From Clostridia bacterium (lineage in GTDB: Bacteria; Bacillota; Clostridia; Oscillospirales; CAG-272), in the NCBI GenBank assembly GCA_017556845.1, contig JAFYMA010000252.1:1-17093 (forward strand): 17,093 bases of DNA, read 5' to 3'. Of the stretch, positions 7,258-13,572 are shown in pieces. The notes beneath the pieces were generated by a model. That model did not search any database and was not told the origin of the DNA. It saw nothing but the letters and a program-made list of their open reading frames with translations. The position numbers were made by a program, and so were the translations under genes. Within the stretch, counting starts at the first letter, position 1; each line of letters opens with the position of its first letter.

Positions 7258-9893
7258 CAGCCCTCGTTTCCTCCGTTTCCGTTCATCATTTCAAGATATT
7301 CTTCTTTTGTCATCAGAAGCTCTCTGGGCTTCGTTCCCGACGACTCGCTGCATATACCAAGCTCTTGCATGCGGTCGATTATCTTTGCCGCCCTGCCGTA
7401 GCCGATAGACAGCTTTCTTTGGAAAAGTGACGTTGACACTCTGCCTGACTCGAATGCGTATTCAATAGCAGGACGGAGAAGCTCGTCCTCATCACCCGCT
7501 GCATCATCATCGTCGAACATCGCAGTTTTATTGCCCTTGCCTACCTGAGATGCTCCCTTTTCAATTTCCTGTATTACCTTTTCGTCATACGATACCTTGC
7601 CGTAGTTCTTCTTGATAAAGTCGGTTATTGCCTCTACCTCAGAATCACTTACAAAAGCACCCTGAACACGCTTCGGTTTTGAAATTCCGACAGGTGCAAA
7701 CAGCATATCGCCTCTACCTATAAGCTTTTCAGCACCGGCAATATCTATTATTGTTCTTGAGTCGATCTGCGAGGACGTCTTGCAGGCAATTCTCGACGGA
7801 ATATTTGCCTTGATGCTTCCCGTTACTATATCTACCGACGGTCTTTGAGTACCGACTATAAGGTGGATACCTGCCGCACGTGCCTTCTGAGCTATACGGC
7901 ATATAGACGTTTCTATATCGTTTTTCGCCATCATCATAAGATCTGCAAGCTCGTCTATAACTATAACTACCTGGCACAAATGCTCCTTTTCGGGATCGTC
8001 TGCTGTAACCTCGTTATATCCGAAGATATTACGGCAGCCCACCGACTCGATAAGTCCGTAACGTCTTTCCATTTCCTCTACCGCCCAGTGCAGTGCGCCT
8101 GCCGCCTTTTTCGGATCGGTAACAACGGGAACGATAAGGTGCGGAATACCGCTGTACGGAACAAATTCAACCTTTTTCGGGTCGATAAGCATAATTTTGA
8201 CATCATCGGGGGATGCTTTACACAAAAGGCTTACAAGCAAGCTGTTTATGCAAACAGATTTACCCATACCCGTTGCACCTGCAATAAGCATATGGGGCAT
8301 CTTGGCTATATCAAGATAAACAGGATCGCCTACAACGTCAACGCCCAAAGCGCACGTCAGCTTACTTTCGGCAGATCTGAATTTATCCGTATCAAGCAAT
8401 TCACGTATTCTTACGATACGTATATTTGAATTAGGCACCTCAACGCCCACTGCGTCCTTACCGGGAATAGGTGCTTCAATTCTGACACCCGTTGCGGCAA
8501 ATTCCATAGCAATATTGTCAACGAGCTTTGATATTGCCGTAACTCTGATACCGGGCGCAAGCTTCAATTCGTATCTCGTTATTGCAGGACCGCGCGAAAT
8601 GTGTACGACTCTTGCATCCACGTTAAAGCTTGCAAGCGTGTTTATCAGCTTGCGTGAATTTTCCTCAAGCTCCGATGAAATATCAGCTGATTGCTGGTTG
8701 TAGTCGATCTTTAAAAGCGACATCGGAGGAAAACGGTACGCCCTTGCTTCTGCGGCAAGCTGCTCTGCTGTTTTTCCTATCGCAGTCTTTTTGAGCTCAT
8801 CGTCCTGCTGCTCGGGCTTTATCTTTGAAACTGCGGACTTGTCACTGAATATCTCTTCAAGATCAAGCTTATCATCCTTTTTCTCGTGAAGTGCATTGCC
8901 ATTGTCCGTTACTGGAGTCTTGTTTACAGGCTTTTTCTTTATTTCCTTTTCGCCCATCTCGTCCGCATCATCATTTTTCTTTTCCGATCTGTTGTGCTTT
9001 TCGTAATCGTACGCCTTGTCATCATCGTCAAAGTCATCAAAATCATCATCGACGGGCTTTTCCTTCATATCGTCAAGCTCATAGTCGAACGGATCCTTTT
9101 TCTTGGATCTTTTCTTTTCCGGCTTCTGATATTTTTCCGTTCTTTGAGGTATCTTATCCGTATTAAACAGATCGTCGTCATTCTCCTCGTTCTCTTCCTG
9201 CTCGGATATTCTTGCAAGCTTCGCCTGCTCGCTTTTTTCTTTTATGATCGCATACAGCCTGTACGGAGTAAGACCAAATGTGAGCAAAGCACAAACAAGC
9301 GCTGCACCGAACAGCAAAACGGGAGCCAATATTCCGAAGCATTTGCAAAGTCCCATTGCTATCAGACCGCCGACAGCTCCGCCTCCGACGCTTTCAACGC
9401 CTGAATTATACATCTGCGATACCGACGCGGAATACTTCGTTCCGAACGCTGCGATGGATACGAACGATGAAAGACATACAACGCTCGACGATGCCAAAGC
9501 AAGCTTGATATATATTTTCGAATGAGTATGCTTCTTATAAGGCGTTATCAATTTGAGATACGCAAACGCCAAAGCTATCATAAATACTGGTACGGGAATA
9601 CATCCCCAACCGAGTATTCCGAAAAAGGCGTTTCGTATAAACGAGCCTATCGCACCGCACAGCGACGGTACGGCAAAGCACAGAACAAGACACGCACCCA
9701 CTATACCAACTGCAACGGGGATCATTCTGTCAGCTATGCTTACAGCGCCACCCTGCCTTTCGGGTGCGGTCTTCTCGCATTTTGGCTTGGCTGACGCAGT
9801 CTTCTTTTCAGACGCCGTTTTTTTAGCAGACGGTGCGGTTGATCTTTTATCTTTAGTAGTATTTTTTGTATTTGCTGTTGTTTTTTTTGCCAT
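7257..9893 (-). CDS. ftsK: DNA translocase FtsK/SpoIIIE
   Basis: ATP-driven pump that moves chromosomal DNA through the closing division or sporulation septum. Seen in 878 residues: a Lys/Ala/Thr-rich N-terminal tail (1-50), four membrane segments (about 56-78, 92-116, 128-150, 172-207), a charged linker (about 220-370) with a run of Asp near 282-292, and the motor domains. The Walker A GATGMGKS is at 539-546 and Walker B VIVIDELAD at 643-651, followed by GTQRPSVDIVTG. A C-terminal winged-helix gamma domain (about 803-866), which reads KOPS/SRS-type orienting sites, includes GYGRAAKIIDRMQELG. All parts are intact. Whether it serves division, sporulation or both cannot be told. The AAGGAA site is about 12 nt from the ATG, a slightly long spacing. 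It follows uppP by 37 bp. Confidence 0.97.
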   Translation of the reverse strand: MAKKTTANTKNTTKDKRSTAPSAKKTASEKKTASAKPKCEKTAPERQGGAVSIADRMIPVAVGIVGACLVLCFAVPSLCGAIGSFIRNAFFGILGWGCIPVPVFMIALAFAYLKLITPYKKHTHSKIYIKLALASSSVVCLSSFVSIAAFGTKYSASVSQMYNSGVESVGGGAVGGLIAMGLCKCFGILAPVLLFGAALVCALLTFGLTPYRLYAIIKEKSEQAKLARISEQEENEENDDDLFNTDKIPQRTEKYQKPEKKRSKKKDPFDYELDDMKEKPVDDDFDDFDDDDKAYDYEKHNRSEKKNDDADEMGEKEIKKKPVNKTPVTDNGNALHEKKDDKLDLEEIFSDKSAVSKIKPEQQDDELKKTAIGKTAEQLAAEARAYRFPPMSLLKIDYNQQSADISSELEENSRKLINTLASFNVDARVVHISRGPAITRYELKLAPGIRVTAISKLVDNIAMEFAATGVRIEAPIPGKDAVGVEVPNSNIRIVRIRELLDTDKFRSAESKLTCALGVDVVGDPVYLDIAKMPHMLIAGATGMGKSVCINSLLVSLLCKASPDDVKIMLIDPKKVEFVPYSGIPHLIVPVVTDPKKAAGALHWAVEEMERRYGLIESVGCRNIFGYNEVTADDPEKEHLCQVVIVIDELADLMMMAKNDIETSICRIAQKARAAGIHLIVGTQRPSVDIVTGSIKANIPSRIACKTSSQIDSRTIIDIAGAEKLIGRGDMLFAPVGISKPKRVQGAFVSDSEVEAITDFIKKNYGKVSYDEKVIQEIEKGASQVGKGNKTAMFDDDDAAGDEDELLRPAIEYAFESGRVSTSLFQRKLSIGYGRAAKIIDRMQELGICSESSGTKPRELLMTKEEYLEMMNGNGGNEG

Positions 9894-9930
9894 TACTGTG
9901 ACCGTTCCTTATTTTATCATTAGCTGAATA

Positions 9931-10767
9931 TTATCTTACGGCGCTGTATATGATAGCCGCAAGACCTACTGCAAAGCAATAATATGCAAAGTATGTAAAG
10001 TTTGATTTTTTGGAAATGAATATAAGCACCTTCATAGCCAAAAATCCGAATATCGCCGCAACCGCCATGCCCAATGCGTAATACAGCCATTGCTCCGTTG
10101 AGATAGATGCTTCAACGAGATCGTCTATCTTCATCACCGCAGAACCGAGTATTGCGGGGATCGACAATATGAATGAGAATTTAACTGCATACTGTCTGTC
10201 AAAGTTACACAGAAGTCCGCCGGTTATAGTTGAGCCCGAGCGCGAAAGACCGGGAAGTATTGCAAGCATCTGGCACGCACCGACGATAATTGCGTTTTTC
10301 GGCTTTGCGTTTTCTCCGTTCGTGCTTCCGTTTGAAAGCCTGTCGCTGACCATAAGAACGATACCGTTGAATATGAGTATACCGCCGATAGCCATCGGGT
10401 AATTTTTCAAAAGCTCTATTTTATCCTCAATTCCCGTAAGGGCTATAAGTACAAGCGGCAGCGTTGCAATGATGATGTATATTACCATTCGTTCGTTAGT
10501 ATCATAAAAGGAAAGCTTGAACTTTTTCTGAAATACCTTTTTCATCATAGAGAAAAATGCCGGTATAAGAGGAAAAATATCCTTTCTGTATACGACGAAC
10601 ACCGCAAGCAGCGTACCGATATGAAGCAGTACGTCAAACGCGGGAGCCTCGTCTGCGGTGAAATTGAAAAATGACGATGCTAAAGCAAGATGTCCCGATG
10701 ATGAGATGGGTAAAAATTCCGCTATTCCCTGAACGATGCCCATTACTATATAATAAATGATTTCCAT
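9931..10767 (-). CDS. uppP: Undecaprenyl-diphosphatase UppP (BacA)
   Basis: Integral membrane enzyme that removes a phosphate from undecaprenyl diphosphate to regenerate the lipid carrier for peptidoglycan and other envelope polymers; its level affects bacitracin resistance. Seen: 278 residues of alternating hydrophobic segments and both signature motifs. The first is GIVQGIAEFLPISSSGHL near the N-terminus (Glu17, Ser23, His26). The second is LPGLSRSGST at about 171-180 (Arg176). The two halves form the inverted-repeat fold of the family. I chose the ATG at 10767 (MEIIYYIVMG), which aligns with the usual family start (MEII...). An in-frame GTG at 10776 would add three residues. Ribosome-site similarity is weak for either. 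It is the first gene of the minus-strand run, with a promoter just upstream. Confidence 0.96.
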   Translation of the reverse strand: MEIIYYIVMGIVQGIAEFLPISSSGHLALASSFFNFTADEAPAFDVLLHIGTLLAVFVVYRKDIFPLIPAFFSMMKKVFQKKFKLSFYDTNERMVIYIIIATLPLVLIALTGIEDKIELLKNYPMAIGGILIFNGIVLMVSDRLSNGSTNGENAKPKNAIIVGACQMLAILPGLSRSGSTITGGLLCNFDRQYAVKFSFILSIPAILGSAVMKIDDLVEASISTEQWLYYALGMAVAAIFGFLAMKVLIFISKKSNFTYFAYYCFAVGLAAIIYSAVR

Positions 10768-10787
10768 GTATCTCACACTTTCATTAA

Positions 10788-10793
10788 TATAAT
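10788..10793 (+). promoter_or_regulatory. Candidate -10 box for the forward TSUP genes
   Basis: A perfect TATAAT lies in the AT-rich divergent intergenic region (10768-10850) between uppP and the first TSUP gene. No convincing -35 box lies 16-18 bp upstream, so this is only a candidate. An alternative is TATATT at 10803-10808 with a weak TTTCAT upstream, which would overlap the divergent uppP promoter. Confidence 0.25.
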
Positions 10794-10803
10794 TATTTTA
10801 TAT

Positions 10804-10832
10804 ATATTATCACACGCACGAATATATTTCAA
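10804..10832 (-). promoter_or_regulatory. Sigma-A-like promoter of the uppP-ftsK...GH78 operon
   Basis: On the minus strand a -35 box TTGAAA (10827-10832, five of six consensus bases) is followed by a 17-bp spacer and a -10 box TAATAT (10804-10809, four of six), with TG one base upstream of the -10 (extended -10). The uppP ATG lies about 36 bp downstream. No other comparably good promoter lies between the tightly packed downstream genes, although I did not score every coding region exhaustively. Confidence 0.65.
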
Positions 10833-10850
10833 GAGGTAAAAATAAATAAT

Positions 10851-11240
10851 ATGAAAATAAAAAGCGACAGCATTTTGCCTTTATGCGGAATAACCGCACT
10901 TGCGAGCGGTATTCTCAACGGATTGATCGGAACGGGGGTAGGAGTAATATTCACGTTTTTGTTCTCTTTGATATACGCAAAAGACGAAAAGAAAGAAAAA
11001 AAGGACGTATTTGCCTCGTGTCTTGTTGCCACCTTGCCGGTATGCCTCATTTCTGCATTTATGTATGCAAAAAACGATATCGGCGTGCTTATGCACGCGA
11101 AAAGCTTTCTGCCCGGAGCCATCCTCGGCGGACTGTGCGGAGCAAAGCTGCTTGACATAGCAAAAAACTCATTTTTGAAAAAGCTTTTTGCAGGAATAAT
11201 AGGAATATCCGGAATAATTATGATCTGGAAGGCGTTATGA
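10851..11240 (+). CDS. TauE/SafE (TSUP) family membrane protein, N-terminal-type half
   Basis: Seen: 129 residues with hydrophobic segments at about 8-42, 53-73, 86-101 and 110-128. GILNGLIGTGVGVIFTFL resembles the opening TSUP motif (glycine-rich turn followed by a pore helix). LPGAILGGLCGAKLLD matches the second family motif. Known: TSUP proteins are usually about 250 residues and built of two such repeats; members export sulfite or sulfonates or move other organic anions. This protein is only one repeat long, and a second half-size protein follows immediately, so the pair probably forms one transporter. The ribosome site AGAGG is about 14 nt from the ATG, which is long. It is divergent from uppP. 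Substrate unknown. Confidence 0.8.
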   Translation: MKIKSDSILPLCGITALASGILNGLIGTGVGVIFTFLFSLIYAKDEKKEKKDVFASCLVATLPVCLISAFMYAKNDIGVLMHAKSFLPGAILGGLCGAKLLDIAKNSFLKKLFAGIIGISGIIMIWKAL

Positions 11241-11241
11241 T

Positions 11242-11589
11242 ATGGATACACTTTTCTCGTTTATATTCTCTACTCTTTCAGGAATGGGGCTTGGAGGAGG
11301 CGGACTTTTTTCGGTATATCTTTCGGTATTCAGAGAATATCCGCAGTTTATAGCTCAGGGGGTAAATCTTTGTACGTTTGCAGTATGCTCAGTTTGCGCA
11401 TCGCTTGTGAACATCCGAAAAAGGAACGTAAATTATCCCGTTTGCCTTTTTCTTTCCTTTTGCGCCTGCGCGGGAGCTATCCCGGGGTCTATCATAGCGT
11501 CATATATGCCGCAGAGGATCATAAGACTGATATTCGGTGTTTTTTTGCTTACAACATCTGTAATCTGTTTTTGGGAAAAACAAAAATAA
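11242..11589 (+). CDS. TauE/SafE (TSUP) family membrane protein, C-terminal-type half
   Basis: Seen: 115 residues with the TSUP motif GMGLGGGGLFSVYL at about 14-27, then AQGVNLCTFAVCSVCASL, and GAIPGSIIASYMPQRIIRLIFG at about 78-99, which matches the second family motif. The protein is hydrophobic throughout and lacks a signal peptide. It starts one base after the stop of the first half (TGA-T-ATG), with GGAAGG about 9 nt upstream, so translation is probably coupled and the two are likely made in equal amounts. Inference: they form a heterodimeric, split version of a normal full-length TSUP transporter. The alternative, a recent break in a single gene, is less likely because the second half has its own good ribosome site and start. 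Confidence 0.82.
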   Translation: MDTLFSFIFSTLSGMGLGGGGLFSVYLSVFREYPQFIAQGVNLCTFAVCSVCASLVNIRKRNVNYPVCLFLSFCACAGAIPGSIIASYMPQRIIRLIFGVFLLTTSVICFWEKQK

Positions 11590-11614
11590 TTCACAAAAAA
11601 GTGTGTTTCCTTTC

Positions 11615-11643
11615 TTGAACGTTGCAGTTTTTTGTGATATACT
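11615..11643 (+). promoter_or_regulatory. Sigma-A-like promoter of the deoR-type unit
   Basis: TTGAAC (11615-11620) is followed by a 17-bp spacer and TATACT (11638-11643, five of six consensus bases). A TG one base before the -10 makes an extended -10 (TGATATACT). The predicted transcript starts near 11650, leaving a leader of about 100 bases before the regulator's ATG. It separates this unit from the TSUP pair, although no terminator is visible between them. Confidence 0.65.
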
Positions 11644-11652
11644 GAATTGAAT

Positions 11653-11671
11653 ATGTGATAATTTTTCACAT
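11653..11671. promoter_or_regulatory. Inverted repeat, candidate operator at the deoR-type promoter
   Basis: Six-base arms ATGTGA (11653-11658) and TCACAT (11666-11671) are separated by seven AT-rich bases, just downstream of the predicted transcription start. The heptamer TGTGATA in the left arm also occurs 21 bp upstream, in the -10 region. Such a position suits a repressor site, plausibly for the DeoR-type protein itself. Binding is inference. Confidence 0.4.
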
Positions 11672-11707
11672 TTTTGAGCGATATTATGTTACATTTTATC
11701 ACTGCCA

Positions 11708-11723
11708 TTCAGTACGATCTGAA
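11708..11723. promoter_or_regulatory. Inverted repeat in the deoR-type leader
   Basis: Arms TTCAG (11708-11712) and CTGAA (11719-11723) are separated by six bases, about 30 bp before the regulator's start codon. It could be a second operator or a weak RNA hairpin. Arms of five bases can arise by chance, so confidence is low. Confidence 0.25.
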
Positions 11724-11753
11724 CAACATTACCATAAAGAAAGGTTTTGAATA

Positions 11754-12517
11754 ATGAAAAAACTGAGACACGAAATAATACGTAATATGCTTCAGACGAA
11801 GCCATATGTGTCATTACACGAATTGGAGGAGGCATTTCCGAACGTTTCAGGTATGACACTCAGACGTGACATCGAATATTTTGAAAAGATCGGTGAGGCG
11901 ATCAAAGTGCGCGGCGGAGTAAGAAGTATGAAATTCATAACTACATCAATGGAGGATGCCTTCAGCCTTCGTCTTAATTCAAATATGACGGCAAAGCAGA
12001 AGATCGCTCTTGCGGCTATGGACTACATTGAAACGGGAAGATCCATATTTCTCGATTCCGGCACGACCATACTTAAGCTTGCGGCTATCATTCCAGACGA
12101 GCGTCTTTCATACTTACAACGGGCCCCAACGTTGCATTGGAGCTTGTCAAAAAAAATCTGCCGATAATAAATCTCGTCGGCGGTATGATAAACAGAGATA
12201 ACATTTCAATATCGGGAAATCAGGCTATCTCATTTATCGAAAACATCAACATCGACACGGCGTTTCTCGTCCCGTCCGGCTTTTCGCTTGAAAACGGCTT
12301 TACAAGCGGTAACTACAGCGAATGCGAATTCAAAAAATACATTTGTGAAAAAGCAAAGAAGACCGTAATTCTTGCGGACAGCTCAAAGCTTGACAAAAAT
12401 CTTCCGTATACCTTTGCGGGATTTTCAGATATAGACGTGATAATAACCGACGAAGAAGTAAGTTCTGAATTTGCAAAAGCCGCAAAGGCTGCAAAGATCA
12501 AGCTTGTAATTGCATAA
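11754..12517 (+). pseudogene. DeoR/GlpR-family sugar regulator, frameshifted
   Basis: DeoR-type repressors bind DNA through an N-terminal winged helix and sense a sugar phosphate with a C-terminal isomerase-like domain. Seen: the winged helix (about 1-57) with VSGMTLRRDIEYFEKIG, then GRSIFLDSGTTILKL, the effector-domain loop. Residues up to 119 read in one frame. At 12111-12113 the frame must shift to continue as LTTGPNVALELVKKN and on through GGMINRDN, SGNQA and KLDKN to the stop at 12517. The total length of 764 bases is one short of a whole number of codons, so a single deletion (TCA-TA-CTT) explains it; restored, the protein has about 254 residues, normal for the family. Without correction translation stops at 12167, leaving the DNA-binding domain. 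AAAGG lies 9 nt before the ATG. It may be a sequencing error or a real mutation. It probably regulates the mutarotase-like gene 19 bp downstream. Confidence 0.88.
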
Positions 12518-12536
12518 GTGTAAAGGAGAAACTGAA

Positions 12537-13553
12537 ATGAACTTCAAAAGCAGTACAGAATACATAGGAAATATAAATCAGCTTTTCAACGTAAGACAGT
12601 ATAAGATCTGCGGCGGCTGGGCTGACGGTGTGCGTGCAGTTGACGTATCCAACGGCTCGGGACTTACCTTCACAGTTCTCGTCGACAGGGCAATGGACAT
12701 ATTCAATATGTCGTATAACGGCAAAAACCTCTGCTATCAGACTCCCGTCGGAATAAAAGCACCGCAATACTTCGATTCTTACAAGGAAGGCTGGATGCAC
12801 AGCTTCGGCGGCGGCTTTTTTGTGACGTGCGGACTTGACAATATCGGCTCGTGCTGTGTAGATCAAGGTGATGAATTGCCCTGCCACGGCAGACTTTCAA
12901 GTATTCCTGCAGACAATTTCCGTATTGACAGAGGCTTTGATGAAAACGGCACTCCGTACGTTACAATGACAGGCGATATGATGCAGACCGTTATGTTTGG
13001 CACACAGCTTACACTGACAAGAAAAATAACGTGCAAATACGGCGAAAACAAGGTATTTATACACGACACCGTTTCAAATTCTAGTGCAAGAAGCACCCCT
13101 GTTATGATACTGTACCATTTCAATATGGGCTACCCGCTTCTTGATGAAAATGCAGAGGTATCAATTCCGTCATCCGTACGTACTCCGAGAAGCGAAATTG
13201 CCGCAAGCGAGCTTGAAATGTGGGACAAATTTTCAGCTCCTGCCGACAATTATAAAGAAAGATGCTATTACCACAGCGGAATGGCTGAGGAAAACGGCAT
13301 AGTGACCGTCGGAATGAAAAACAAAACGTCCGACCTTGCAGTAAAGATAAGCTATGAAAACAAAAATCTTCCTTGTTTTTTACAATGGAAGATGATGGGC
13401 AAGGGCGAATACGTTTGCGGTCTTGAGCCGGGAAATGCAACGGTAGACGGCAGAAAGGACGCACGCGAAAACGGCACGCTGAAAACGCTTGCTCCGAATG
13501 AAAGCCTTGATTACCGCCTTTGCGTTTCGGTAGGTACGTACAGCGAAATATGA
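12537..13553 (+). CDS. Aldose 1-epimerase-like protein (DUF4432 family)
   Basis: Seen: 338 residues with the galactose mutarotase-like pattern of the DUF4432 group. LTFTVLVDRAMDIFNMSYNG lies near the N-terminus, then GFFVTCGLDNIG, the conserved CHGRLSS (about 119-125), YHFNMGYPLL (about 201-210), and the C-terminal CGLEPGN. Known: mutarotase-fold enzymes interconvert alpha and beta sugar anomers using a His and a Glu; the His of CHGR or YHFN and the Glu of LEPGN are plausible catalytic residues. Substrate unknown. I chose the ATG at 12537 because AAGGAG lies 8 nt upstream; earlier in-frame codons have no such site. It follows the DeoR-type regulator by 19 bp, so the pair is probably a small regulated sugar-use unit. 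The protein has no signal peptide and is likely cytoplasmic. Confidence 0.85.
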   Translation: MNFKSSTEYIGNINQLFNVRQYKICGGWADGVRAVDVSNGSGLTFTVLVDRAMDIFNMSYNGKNLCYQTPVGIKAPQYFDSYKEGWMHSFGGGFFVTCGLDNIGSCCVDQGDELPCHGRLSSIPADNFRIDRGFDENGTPYVTMTGDMMQTVMFGTQLTLTRKITCKYGENKVFIHDTVSNSSARSTPVMILYHFNMGYPLLDENAEVSIPSSVRTPRSEIAASELEMWDKFSAPADNYKERCYYHSGMAEENGIVTVGMKNKTSDLAVKISYENKNLPCFLQWKMMGKGEYVCGLEPGNATVDGRKDARENGTLKTLAPNESLDYRLCVSVGTYSEI

Positions 13554-13572
13554 TCGCAGTAAGGAAAAATAT

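Noticed and set aside
8886..9404. Plus-strand open frames opposite the ftsK linker, rich in Ile, Leu, Phe and Val and resembling a membrane protein
   Set aside because: They arise from the antisense of the acidic/basic FtsK linker codons; no start signal or known family.
11592..11606. CACAAAAAAGTG as a terminator after the TSUP pair
   Set aside because: Stem of three base pairs with no GC-rich core and no T tract; too weak.
11654..11670. TGTGA...TCACA similarity to a CRP site
   Set aside because: The spacer is seven bases rather than six, and classic cAMP-CRP control is not expected in Clostridia; kept only as a candidate operator for a local regulator.
12137..12517. A separate small protein starting at TTG 12137
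   Set aside because: It is the C-terminal part of the frameshifted DeoR-type protein; similarity continues upstream of that codon to about 12113 and no ribosome site is present.
12510..12536. Upstream in-frame start for the epimerase at 12510
   Set aside because: It would lie within the regulator's coding end and place the AAGGAG ribosome site inside the protein; the ATG at 12537 fits that site.
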